NCBI RefSeq assembly: GCF_027595985.1
Contig: NC_073302.1
Span: 393,132,403-393,196,402, forward strand
Direction: 5' to 3'
DNA from: Sorex araneus
Taxonomy: Eukaryota; Chordata; Mammalia; Eulipotyphla; Soricidae
Length of the DNA stretch: 64,000 bases
Translations under genes and position numbers: made by a program
Notes under the pieces: model-generated
Told to the model about the DNA's origin: nothing
The model's input: the letters and a program-made list of their open reading frames with translations, nothing else
Databases searched by the model: none
Shown: positions 34,117 to 44,634 of the stretch, in pieces
How positions within the stretch are numbered: the stretch's first letter is position 1
How the letters are laid out: each line of letters begins with the position of its first letter

Positions 34117-34320
34117 ATCACTGTACCACTGTATCATTGTCATTCCATTGTTTATCGATTTGCTCGAGCAGGTACCAGTAACATCTTCATTTGTCCCTGC
34201 CACGTGCTAGTGTAGCTCAATGCCGTCTGCTCGCTCCAGAAACACGAAGAGCACATTGTTGTTACTGTTTTTGGCATATTAAATACGTCATGGGTAGCTT
34301 GCCAGGCTCTGCCATACGAG
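34117..34320 (-). mobile_element. headless S2-type element with extended RTE segment
   Basis: Minus-strand S2 lacking the tRNA head. Its tail (complement of GTTTATCGATTTGCTCGAGC and CAGTAACATCTTCATTTGTC) continues for about 65 nt (CCTGCCACGTGCTAGTGTAG, CTCAATGCCGTCTGCTCGCT) matching the coding region of the RTE remnant at 52550-52610, before joining the S2 middle domain (GTTACTGTTTTTGGCATATT). Confidence 0.88.
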
Positions 34321-34909
34321 AAAACTTTTTTTTCTCCAGGAAAAATTGCCAAAGAAGGGAAAGTGGGGTGCAAAGATGGCCAGATGAACCCCCTTCATCA
34401 TTTACATTAAATTTCATTTCTCTGTCTCAAGAAAAGAATAAAACCATTTGATACAGGGTAACTACAAACATTATAAATCTCATAGGGATGTGAAGACATA
34501 TAAAGAGTTTGTTTTGAAGGACAATAGGTAGATCCATTTAACTGAAAACTAATGCACCTAGTACATTAAGTTGGGTACTGAATTTGCCTTCCAAATCAAA
34601 ATATGTGACTATAAAGAAATTCATCCAAGTCATTAAATATTTCTCCCAAGGAAATTGCTGACAAGAAGGATAAAGCCCCCAAATTTCTCCATGCTAATGG
34701 CTGACCTGCAAGTTGTTGGTACACTTAAACAAATACTTAAAATCTAATTTTATTTTTCTTATGGAAAATATAGACTGATAGCATCTGAAACAGAATGCTT
34801 TGGAATAGGTTGTACTTCAACTTTGGCCACTAACTAGCCTGATGACTTTATGAAAGTCACTTAACTTCTCTGAAGCCCCATTTCATAAATGGAAAGAAGC
34901 TAAGTAATA
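34321..34909. other. no recognised feature
   Basis: Unique AT-rich DNA. Confidence 0.5.
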
Positions 34910-34923
34910 CATATATTTCTAGT

Positions 34924-35161
34924 CACTGTCACTGTCATCCATTGCTCATAGATTTGTTCGAGCGGGCACCAGTAACATCTCTCATTGTGAGACTTGTTTG
35001 TTACTGTTTTTGGCATATCCAATACACCACGGGTAGCTTGCCAGGCCCTGCCATGTGGGTGCAATACTCTCGGTAGCCTGCCGGGCTCTCCAAGTGAGAT
35101 AGAGGAATAGAACATGGGTTGGCTGAGTGAAAGGCCCTACCGCTGTGCTATCACCCTAGCC
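34924..35161 (-). mobile_element. S2 SINE with exact target-site duplication
   Basis: Complete minus-strand S2 (tail CACTGTCACTGTCATCC to head CGCTGTGCTATCACCCTAGC). CATATATTTCTAGT is duplicated exactly (34910-34923 and 35162-35175). Confidence 0.95.
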
Positions 35162-35189
35162 CATATATTTCTAGTGGAAATGTAAATTA

Positions 35190-35690
35190 TAATCATTCTG
35201 CAAGTTAGGTTGGCAATTCTTAAAAAGAAAACAAAAAACAACCTAAATAAGCAAATACCATAGAAGTCAGGAATGGCTGGGGCTTCTTTCCAAAAAATAA
35301 ACATGCCCCCTAAACTGTACATAATGCTTATTCATAATCTTACTTTTATATCCCCAAACAAGTTATAACCCAGATTTAAGTGAATGGATGAACAAAAGCT
35401 GGTGTTATATTTTCATATCATGAGCTATTACTCACCAATAAAGGGGATGAACTATAGAATATGGAAAAATCGGGTGGTACTAATGGTGAAAAAAATTCTA
35501 AGAGGTTAAAATGGTGAGTTTTCATTTATATAAAATTCTACAAATCTCAAAAACAAAAGGCAGGTAACTGCTAAGGGTTATGGACCAGCTAAGAGATGAA
35601 TTTGTATGTAGTTATGAAAATGTTGCCTGAGTAATCAACCTTGGGCTGATGAACAATGTTGACTATCAATATCAATATTCTGGTTGTAGT
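35190..35690 (+). mobile_element. ancient L1 3' relic
   Basis: CATGAGCTATTACTCACCAA, TTTCATTTATATAAAATTCT and GGGCTGATGAACAATG fit the order of an old mammalian L1 3' end. Very degraded. Confidence 0.6.
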
Positions 35691-35720
35691 ATTGTGCCCC
35701 CATAATAATAATTATTATTA

Positions 35721-35880
35721 TTTTTAGTTTTTGAGTCACACCTGGCAGTGCTCAGAGCTGACTCCTGGCTCTGTTCTCTAGGCATTCTCCTGGGCAGGGA
35801 AACATATAGGATGATGGGATTGAATCTGGATTGGCACTTGCAAGGCTAACACCCTTCCCACTGTATTATAGCTATGGTCC
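35721..35880 (-). mobile_element. old SINE relic
   Basis: Antisense: GAGTCACACCTGGCAGTGCT, TGACTCCTGGCTCTGTTCTC, GATGGGATTGAATCTGG and CTTGCAAGGCTAACACCC. Confidence 0.78.
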
Positions 35881-35904
35881 CATGTGCCACCATTTACAAA
35901 TGTA

Positions 35905-35970
35905 TTCACTTATTTATTTAGTATTGGATCACCATAAGATACTATTACAATGCTGTTCATGATTGACTTT
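35905..35970 (-). mobile_element. short L1 3'-UTR end
   Basis: TATTGGATCACCATAAGATA, ACAATGCTGTTCATGATTG: the terminal L1 3'-UTR, about 65 nt only. Confidence 0.6.
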
Positions 35971-36679
35971 CTGGAGAGAACTGGGTATCAGAATCTCTCT
36001 ATTATTTTTGAAAAGAGGATATAAATCTATAGTAACTCAAAATAAAAGAGTTAATTAAAGAACTCTATTTTAACTGGAATGGGAGACTTGGAGTCTGAGT
36101 TTGTAACTCTAGTCTGATGAATTATGGTAATCCTTAAAAAATTAAGTAGTATATTATATGCACTGTTTGTTTTCTTGAAGCTGAATTTTTATTTGGATTT
36201 TCTACCAGTCAATAAGCAGGAGTCATTCAATATTGTTACATTAGTAAGTTAATGAGTCATTATGTGATCTCTTTTGCCTAATAGTTACATTCAGGTATGT
36301 CCATACAAATTACTACAGAAAAGTACTAAAATTCTATGATGCAATTGACCTTTCACCTTCTAACCTTTTAGCTAAATGGCTCCCTTTCAGCCCAGAGAAG
36401 TTCTAACTGAGATGACTGCTCGAGAGTTGGGTGAACAACTGTTCACTGGTCAGGAAGCATTTTTGGAGGTTTGCTGCATACTAGTGACTAGTTTGAAGAA
36501 AAAGTATTGAGAATCTTAAGAAAATCCAGAATCCTCTTAGCAATGTTGAGTACTGATTAAGCTCAGACCTGCTTTATATTTTATTGAATTATGCTATTAA
36601 AAAGTGCTTAAACATGAAAAACTTCTCACTAAAAATTATACAAGACTCCATATTTTTCTAACAGCTTTTTATTTATTTA
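35971..36679. other. no recognised feature
   Basis: AT-rich unique DNA. Confidence 0.5.
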
Positions 36680-36856
36680 TTTTTTGGTGGGGAGAGAGGT
36701 CCACTCCACACCCAGCAGTGCTCAGGTCTTACTCCTGTCTCTGCTTCAGAAATCACCCTGCTGCTACTCAGGGGAGCTGAGTTGTGTAAGGGATAAAACC
36801 CGATTCAGTTGTGTGCACAGCAAGTGCCCTACCCACAATACTATCTCTTTGGCCCT
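36680..36856 (-). mobile_element. old SINE relic
   Basis: Antisense: CACACCCAGCAGTGCTCAGG, GGGATAAAACCCGATTCAG, GCAAGTGCCCTACCCACAAT and a head end CTTTGGCCC. Confidence 0.8.
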
Positions 36857-37167
36857 CTTATTAGTTTATCCAATCTGTAGAATTAGGAAAATTATGTTCA
36901 CTCTTCCATAAATGATATATATATTTCTTACTTTTTAAGAATTCTAAATAGTAAATTCACCTTAATCCTTTAAGTTATATTTTTAACTTACGAAAATGAA
37001 CTTGATGCATTTAAGAACCCATTTTTTAAATCTTTTATTATGTAGGAACTTACAATGATCTCCATTTCTAATTTCTTTAATCTTTTAAATTTAACTACCT
37101 AACAGACTGCCAAAGGGTAGCTTTCAGTTCACACATTTTTTAATCTCTTATTTTGATTTTATTTAAT

Positions 37168-37372
37168 AGTACAGTCTGGGTTCGATTCCTCTGTCCCTCT
37201 CAGAGAGCCTGGCAAGCTACTGAGAGTATTCCACCCGCAGAGCAGAGCCTGGCAAGCTACCTGTGGCGTATTTGATATTCGAAACACAGCAACAAGTCTC
37301 ACAATGGAGACATTACTGGTGCCCGCTCCAGCAAATTGATGAACAACGGGACTACAGTGCTATATAGTGCTA
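37168..37372 (+). mobile_element. 5'-truncated S2 SINE
   Basis: Begins close to the B box (CTGGGTTCGATTCCTCTGTC) and continues through the S2 body and tail (ACAATGGAGACATTACTGGT, GATGAACAACGGGACTACAG). The A-box half is missing. Confidence 0.88.
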
Positions 37373-37410
37373 TACATACAAATACCACTGCCACTGCCAT
37401 AGATGTTTTA

Positions 37411-37526
37411 GATATGTGGGAGATGAGTGGGAGAGAAGTGAGGGTACAGTCTAGTTTTGTAAGAAGTGGATATGTAAAAGATGAGTGGGAGAGAAGTGAG
37501 GGTACAGTGTAGTTTTGTAAGAAATA
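37411..37526. repeat. tandem duplication, 58-bp unit
   Basis: Two adjacent copies (37411-37468 and 37469-37526) sharing GATGAGTGGGAGAGAAGTGA, GGGTACAGT and TAGTTTTGTAAGAA, with a few substitutions. Confidence 0.9.
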
Positions 37527-37535
37527 TTCAGGTGA

Positions 37536-37675
37536 AGGGCTGTAGAGATTGCATGAGGGAGCCAAGTTTCAATCCACAGCATGGCATGATCCCCTGAGCA
37601 CAGCTAGGAGCCACTGCTGAGTTCCAAGTTAGATATAACCGCTTAGCACTGCCAGCTATAATCTCCAAAAAAGAG
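37536..37675 (+). mobile_element. old SINE relic
   Basis: GGGCTGTAGAGATTGCATGA, AGTTTCAATCCACAGCATGG (B-box region), GATCCCCTGAGCACAGCTAG, then a short A-rich end. Confidence 0.65.
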
Positions 37676-38434
37676 ATTTAATGCTTTAAAGAGGAAAATA
37701 AAAAGACACATGGTCTTTAGGAAGTTTCTCGTCTTTATGAAGTTTTTGGTTAAGTAAGCTCAAGAGAGCTTATAAAATAAAACATTAGGCAAAGAAACCC
37801 ATGGAGCAAGATACAGCAGGAGAAGATGGGCACATGGGAAGGAGGGCAAGTAGAGAGCAGGGGCAGCAAATAGAGAGTCACGGGCTCCCTCTCTCCTCTG
37901 CTCAGCAAAGGCCTCACTGTCCTCTAGGAAATGTCTCCCCCAGCCCATGAGACCATTGCTCTGTGCTTTTGCCCTTCCTCTGAAGACTTACGCTTATATT
38001 CCATTTTAGGGCTTTATTTTGGTGAACACCGTCTCTTCTCTCTTCCTCCTAACATTCAGTGAGGAGATATTGAATTGTGTCTTCTTTTCAAAGCTGTTCA
38101 AAAAAAAAAGTCATTGTTATGGGCGGGGAGGGGGGAGAAAGGTCATTAAAAAAAGGTCATTTGAACAAAAATTCATTGTTTTGATTGGAGTCAGTATTCC
38201 TTGCACAGAGTCTTAAACCCAGCACTAGTCTCTGAGCTAGGTACAAGCTAAACTAAGGACTTTCCAGATGCTTATCTCAAGTAGTGTCTCATTCTCTAGG
38301 GACCTGTGGAAGACCATCCTTTGTGGGGGAATATACCCCCAAATCTCAGCACAGAGTGATAACCAGATTGACCTCCAATGGACTTGGCCCCTTGAAAGCT
38401 TCTGGTTTACTACCTTGGAACTTCTCTGCAGGTA
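37676..38434. other. no recognised feature
   Basis: Unique DNA. A G-rich stretch is at 38118-38140. Confidence 0.5.
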
Positions 38435-39540
38435 AGAATGGTGATAAATATTCTCTCCCAGTCTGTAGGGTTTTTGTTGTTGTTGTTCTGACCATCATAT
38501 CTTTATGCAGCAAAGATGCCTGTTGATTTTATGTAGTTCCATTTGTTAGTCTTTACTTCTGTAATCATTGATGATGTCTCTAGCTTAAATGTCATGGCGT
38601 ACTTATGTGTTTTTCTCAATATGATTCATAAATTCAGGTTTGATGTTGTGGCCTTTAATCCATTTTGATCTGAATTTTGTAATGGTAGTTAGAAGGGGGT
38701 CTGCTTACTACTTATCAGTGAAGGGGTTAATATCCATGGTATATAAAGCAGTGGTAGAACTATTCAAGGAAAAAGATGAGAAATCCCATCAAATAATGGG
38801 GCAAGAGATAAAGAAGACATACAGATTTCCAAAAGGATATAAGGTAATCCTCTATATGACTTATGACCAGGGAAATTTAAATCAAAACAATAAGGTATCA
38901 CCTTATGCCTGTAAGATTAGCACATATCACAAAGAACAAAACCACTAGTGTTGGTATGGATGTGGGGGGGAAAGGCCCTCATTCATTGTGGAATGTTGAC
39001 TGATCCAGCCCTTTAGGAAAATAATGTGATCACTCCTCAAAAATAAACTAGTAATTGAGCTTCCATATCACCCAGGAATTTAAATTCTGGGTATATACCC
39101 CAAAGGTCCCAAAAATCTATTTAGAAAAGGCATTTGCACTCCTATGATCATTGCAGCACTACTCACTGTAGCCAAAATCTGGAAACAACCCAATGTTCAA
39201 AAAAGAGATAACGGAGTAAAAATCTATGGTGCTTACACCCAATGTAATAATACTGTTATTAGAGAAGATGAAATCATGTGACTTGCTGTTAAGTGAATGG
39301 TTCTGCAGAGTACAAGGCTGACTAGCAGACAGGAGAAAGATTAGACACAGCATGATTTCTGCCATGGGTGAGATATAAAGAAACAAAGTAGAGTAATAAC
39401 AAATACCCAAAGGCAACAGAAACAGAACTGGTCTTCAGCAGGAAGCTTCTCGTGTGGAGGAGGGACCTGGAGGATATTAGCATGGGGCAGTGGGGAGAAA
39501 AGTGGACACTCTGAAGAAGGGACGGCTGCTGGGTTATGCA
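38435..39540. mobile_element. L1 3' part with inversion (twin priming)
   Basis: 38435-38704 is L1 ORF2 in minus orientation (GATAAATATTCTCTCCCAGT, CCATTTGTTAGTCTTTACTT). From about 38705 the element runs in plus orientation (CTTATCAGTGAAGGGGTTAA, ACTCACTGTAGCCAAAATCT). The inverted piece ends where the plus piece begins in L1 coordinates, as in twin priming. Both halves are old, and no clear flanking duplication was found. Confidence 0.7.
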
Positions 39541-39544
39541 TCAC

Positions 39545-41085
39545 GCCATATCATCAACAGTATGATATATGGCCACTTAATCTTTGACAAAGGAGCAAGA
39601 AATGCAAAGTGGAACAAGAAAAGCCTCTTCAACAAGTGGTGCTGGGAAAACTGGATAGCTACCTGCAAAAAAATGAACTCTGACCTTTGTCTAATGTCAG
39701 GCACAAAAGTCAGATCAAAGTGAATTAAAGACCTCAATATCAGACATGAATCTATAAGGTTCATAGAATAAAATGTAGGCAGAATTCTCCATGACATTGA
39801 AGCTAAAAGCATCTTTTAAGGATGAAACAGCACTGACCATGCAAGTTGAAGCAAACATAAACAAACGGGACTACATCAAACTAAGAAGCTTCTGCACTTC
39901 AAAAGAAACAGTGACCAAAATACAGAAAAAGCCCACAGAATCGGAAAGAGTATTTACCCAATACACATCTGATAAGGGATTAATATCAAGTATATACAAG
40001 ACACTAGTAGAATTATATAAGAAAAAAAACTCCAAACCCATCAAAAAATGGGGAGAAGAAATGAACAGAAGTTTCCTCAAAAAAGAAATGCAAATGGCCA
40101 AAAGGCATATGATAAAATGCTCCACATCCCTAGTCATCAGGGAGATGCAAATCAAAACAACAATGAGATATCATCTCATACCACAGAGACTCGTACACAT
40201 TCAAAAGAACAAAAGCAACCAGTGCTGGCGTGGATGTGGGGGAATAAGGGACGCTCCTTCACTGTTGGTGGGAATGCCGACTGGTCCAGCCTTTCTGGAA
40301 AACAATATGGACAGTCCTTCAAACTAGAAATTGAGCTTCCATATGACCTTGCAATACCACTTCTGGGAATATATCCCGAGGATGCAAAAAAGCACAGTAG
40401 AAATAACATCTGTACCTATATATTCATTGCAGCACTGCTCACAATAGCCAAAATATGGAAACAATCAAAACAGATGACTGGATAAAGAAACTTTGGAACA
40501 TCTACACAATGGAATACGCAGCTGTTAGGAGAGATGAAGTCATGAAATTTGCTTATAAATGGATAGACATGGAGAGTATCATGCTAAATGAAATGAGTCA
40601 GAAAGAGAGGGACAGACATAGAGGGACTGCACTCATTTGTGGAGTATAGAAGAACATCACATGAGGCTGACACCCAAGGACAGTAGATACAAGGGCCAGG
40701 GGGATTACCCCATAACTGGAAGACTGCTTCATGAGTGGAGGGGAGAAGGCAGATGGAATAGAGAAGGGATCACTAAGAAAATGATGGCGGGAGAAACCAG
40801 TCGGGATGGGAGATGCATGACTAAAGTAGATAATGAACCAAACATGATGACCTCTCAGTGTCTTTGTTGCAAGCTATAATGCTCAAAAGTAGAGAGAGTA
40901 TGGGGAATATTGTCTGCCATAGGGGCAGGGGGAGGGAGAAAAAGGGGGGTTATACCTGGGATATTGGTGGTGGGGAATGTGCACTGGTGGAGGGATGGGT
41001 GTTTGATCATTGTGAGATTGTAACCTAAACATGAAAGCTTGTAACTATCTTGTGGTGCTTCAATAAAATTTAAAAAAAAGATTGA
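39545..41085 (+). mobile_element. L1, C-terminal ORF2 and complete 3'-UTR
   Basis: About 1.5 kb, 5'-truncated. Landmarks are AACAAGTGGTGCTGGGAAAA, an open ORF2 frame at 39791-40327 (178 residues, containing [20 protein letters not shown]), ATATATCCCGAGGATGCAAA, and a 3'-UTR with GGGATATTGGTGGTGGGGAA ending ACATGAAAGCTTGTAACTAT and AATAAAA (41063) plus an A tail. The frame shifts several times, so no functional protein results. One of the best-preserved L1 ends here. Confidence 0.93.
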
Positions 41086-41120
41086 AAAAAAGAACCTGAA
41101 AAAAAAAATACAACAACAAC

Positions 41121-41356
41121 GGTCACTGTCATCCCGTTGGTCATCGATTTGTTTGAGCGGGCACCAGTAATGTCTCTCATTGTGAAATTTATTGTTTTTG
41201 GCATATCCAATATGCCACAGGTAGCTTGCCAGGCTCTACCGTTGCGGGCGCGATACTCTTGGTAGCTTGCCGGGCTCTCCGAGAGGGGTGGAGGAATCGA
41301 ACATGGGTCAGCCGCGTGAAAGGCGAACGCCCAACCGCTGTGCTATTGCTCCAGCT
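41121..41356 (-). mobile_element. S2 SINE, minus strand
   Basis: Complete: GTCACTGTCATCCCGTTGGT, GGCATATCCAATATGCCACA, CGAGAGGGGTGGAGGAATCG, head end TGTGCTATTGCTCCAGCTC. (ACA)n on both sides (CAACAACAAC) is the probable duplication, expanded on the right. Confidence 0.93.
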
Positions 41357-42341
41357 CACAACAACAACAACAACAACAATAGTATTGTAAACCACAGTGT
41401 ATAAATTTAAAAAAAATTAAAGAATGGTAAGCTTCTCTGTTTCTCTTGCCAGACCCAAATGAATTTACCACTCCCCACCCACCCCTCACTGTCTATCTGA
41501 AGCCTTCAAGGATAATTCAAGAACAAGCTGTGTGACATCAATCTATGTGAAAGTTGGGAAACAGTGCTCTATGATCATCCTCATCAGCAAATTTTCCCTC
41601 CCTCAATGGCGAGGATATCAGCTGTGTCCTCTTCTCTTGGTTCATTTTTCGACACTTGTTTCTATAAGTAGAGGATGAGCATTTGTTTATTTTCCCTCGG
41701 TCCAGAATACAACAGATGGACTGGATGGAAAGCTGTGTTCTCTTATCTATATACACAACCTGTGCGTAGTTTATGGAGGCTGTTAACCATCGTCAATTTT
41801 TTTACCAGATGCAGAAAATAATGGGAGGCAAAGTTTGACACATGACAGTTAGCTCTGCTTTTAGAATGAGCTGTTGGCCACTTATTTGCAGGAAGACACT
41901 TCCCCCATTAAACCACCTAACCAAGGTTTCCGGGCCACGAATCTTGGATTCTGCAGCAGTTCCTTAAGGCAAGCACTTTTGTAGCTGTGCTTTCTTAGTA
42001 TTTTCATAAATTTACTTATTGAGACTAGAGTTCTTCATTTATTTAATATATAGCGCTTTTATTTATTGATAGGTACGATAGTCCCATTGGGAAACCAAAC
42101 TCCCCTTGTCCCACCTTTGGAGAAATCCTTAGCAAGTGTATATGTCCCTTGTTCTTCATTATGTACTAATAATGTCAAAATACCTGACTTGTAAAAGACA
42201 TTAGTTTAAAAACTACCTCAATGTGTCACTCCTGAGCCTGAGTGTGGGGCCAGCAATAGCCCTGAATACAGTACAGGCACAGTATCATAAATAAATTAGT
42301 TCAAGATGTTGGAAACAATAAAAAAGCTCAATGTACTCCCT
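41357..42341. other. no recognised feature
   Basis: Mostly unique DNA. The stretch 42220-42270 resembles a small SINE remnant (ACTCCTGAGCCTGAGTGTGG). Confidence 0.45.
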
Positions 42342-42350
42342 CTGAATGAT

Positions 42351-42892
42351 CACGAATCACGAAATCCCATTAATCACCGATTTCTCGCGTGGGCTCAGTA
42401 ATATCTCATTTCGTCCTTTCCCTGAGATCTTAGAAGTCTATCTCGACTCGGCCCTCTTAATGATGTTGCACTGGGGGGCTCTTCAGGGTCAGGGGAATGA
42501 GATCCAGCTTGTTACTGGATTTTGCATATGAATGCACCATGGGAAGCTTGCAAGGCTGTCCCATGTGGGCAGGAAACTCTCAGAAGATTGTCAGTTTCTC
42601 CCAGAGGTGAAGTAGGCTAAACGGCAGCGCGCTTCTGAGAGCTTGCTTTTAAGTCTCTCTCTGGATGTTGGCCATTGATGGGATTACACACACCTGGGTT
42701 CCTCTGCTGGTATTTTCATGCATGAGGCCTGTCCGGACGTGTGGAGAGGGGCCTCCAGCATGGTTGTAGCTAGGTTCCGGTGGTCTTCGGTGGCCGGGAG
42801 CTCTGCTTGGGGTGGGGAGGAAAGCCGGAGCCCATCCCCTCCGAGGAGCCCTGGGGAAGACAGCCAGGTGTGCAGGCAAGAGACTCTCTGCC
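42351..42892 (-). mobile_element. R retroposon, copy 2, bounded by a duplication
   Basis: 542 bp flanked by CTGAATGAT (42342-42350 and 42893-42901). Homologous to 20502-21084: GATCTTAGAAGTCTATCTCG, GGGGCTCTTCAGGGTCAGGG, GCATATGAATGCACCATGGG, AGCTTGCTTTTAAGTCTCTC, ACACACCTGGGTTCCTCTGC, GGTTGTAGCTAGGTTCCGG. It lacks about 120 nt present in copy 1. On the minus strand it ends in an RTE-like tail, without the (GAT)n. Confidence 0.8.
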
Positions 42893-43001
42893 CTGAATGA
42901 TGGTTTTTTAAAACTATGCAATTGTGTACATGCCAGTATTTCCAAGTTAGTCATACTATTTCGTAGTAGGTGATTGTAGAGCTAAAGACATAGGTTCCCT
43001 G

Positions 43002-43186
43002 GGGGCTGGAGAGATAGCACAGCGGGTAGGGCGTTTGCCTTGCACGCAGCCGACTCGGGTTCAAATCCCAGCATCCCATATGGTCCCCTGAGCACGGCCA
43101 GGGGTAATTCCTGAGTGCAGAGCCAGGAGTAACCCCTGTGCATCGCCAGGTGTGACCCAAAAAGCAAAAAAAAAAAAAAAATAAAT
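43002..43186 (+). mobile_element. S1 SINE with 18-nt duplication
   Basis: Near-consensus S1 (GGGGCTGGAGAGATAGCACA to GACCCAAAAAGC, A tail with AAAT). AAAGACATAGGTTCCCTG / AAAGACATAGATTCCCTG flanks it (42984-43001 and 43187-43204). Confidence 0.95.
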
Positions 43187-43204
43187 AAAGACATAGATTC
43201 CCTG

Positions 43205-43495
43205 AAGATCAGTTCAGAGCAGTCTTGCAAGGGCTGCCTGTGCGACACTGGCACCTTGTGGCACACATAAGTACTGCATGGAGCTGGCTCCCTCTGAAGC
43301 CACAGCTGCAAGTGAGCCAGGGAGCAAGAGCTCAGTCAAAACAACTCAACTTCATCCAGCTGGGTCAAGGGTAAACAAGAGTGTTGTTAAGGAGTCAATA
43401 ATATCCACTGCCCTTTGCAAGTTGGTAATAGCCACTGGCCCTTTATAGACAGAATCTCACAGACACACACAACAGAGGCATGCACGCATGCACAC

Positions 43496-43528
<33 letters not shown>

Positions 43529-44329
43529 GCATCTAAAATTCACATCATGAAGAATTTTGCACAGGATTTGCCTGACCTTTCGTCAGGTCACACGACCCGG
43601 TGAAGGCGCTAGAACTGCAAACACAACAGAGGCTGTGCAACATGGTCAGGCCAGGGTGCCTTACCAGACCAGCAGCTCAGAATTTTCTGGCGTTGGCTTG
43701 GACTATAAGTGGGAAGTGAGGCCCAAAACATTAGGGGTTCTACCTCCAGAGGATAAAAGCAGTGTATGATATCTGTGCATATTACTTTAATAGGGCCGCT
43801 GTTAACAAATTCCCAGGACTGGGAGGCTTAAGTCATACAAGTGGGGCTGTCTCTCCATGTGGACACAGGAAGCCAGAGTGAGATGAGTATCTTCAAGGCT
43901 GCCTTCTTCACAGCACAGTGCTCGGGAATTGGTTCCATGACTTTCTGCTCACTTCCAGGGGTTGCTGGAAAACACTGCTGGCTCTTGGCTTGAGCATCTC
44001 AAATTATCCCTGCCTGTTCTTAAGACACGCTCCTGTGCACGTGTCTCCCGTAGATCTCTAAATGACAGTTTATACTGTTTACATCTGTGTGGTGTGGAGG
44101 TGAACCTAGTAATGCTTGGGAAGCTCAGGGTCATTTCTGGAAATCCTCAGCCACCTGAGCTGAGTGATTCACTGCTACAGCCAAGACATGTGGCGGTGCT
44201 CAGGGTTCATGGTTCTGGGGGACACTTGGCCCACACAGGATGCTTGACTGGGGCTGGTAGAGTTTAATCCAGTTGAACCTGGGGAGGGGATATGTGGTAT
44301 TGAGAACTAAAAGCAGTCCCACTGCAGAA
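43205..44329. other. mostly unidentified; (CA)n at 43491-43528
   Basis: A CA microsatellite lies at 43491-43528. The stretch 43785-43990 (ATAGGGCCGCTGTTAACAAA, GGACTGGGAGGCTTAAGTCA) resembles a widespread ancient mammalian repeat that I cannot name securely. 44190-44330 holds SINE-like scraps. No gene. Confidence 0.45.
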
Positions 44330-44383
44330 AAAATATGTGCTCCAGTTCACTGTGCGCCATTAATATTTTTACAATGTCAATAG

Positions 44384-44634
44384 GGCTGGAGCGATAGCAC
44401 AGTGGGTTGGGCGTTTGCCTTTCACGAGGCCGACCCATGTTGGATTCCTCCACCCCTCTCGGAGAGCCCGGCAAGCTACTGAGAGTATGGCGCCCGCACG
44501 GCAGAGCCTGGCAAGCTACCCGTGGCATATTGGATATACCAAAAACAGTAACAATAAGTCTCTCAATGAGAGACGTTACTGGTGCCCGCTCAAACAAATC
44601 AATGAGCAATGGGATGACAGTAACAGTGACAGTG
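44384..44634 (+). mobile_element. S2 SINE, complete, exact duplication
   Basis: 251 bp from GGCTGGAGCGATAGCACAGT through TGGATTCCTCCACCCCTCTC, GGCATATTGGATATACCAAA and GAGACGTTACTGGTGCCCGC to GATGACAGTAACAGTGACAG. ACAATGTCAATAG is duplicated exactly (44371-44383 and 44635-44647). A good reference copy for S2. Confidence 0.96.

Noticed and set aside
39791..40327. 178-residue open frame as a host gene
   Set aside because: It is the C-terminal part of L1 ORF2, with frameshifts on both sides.
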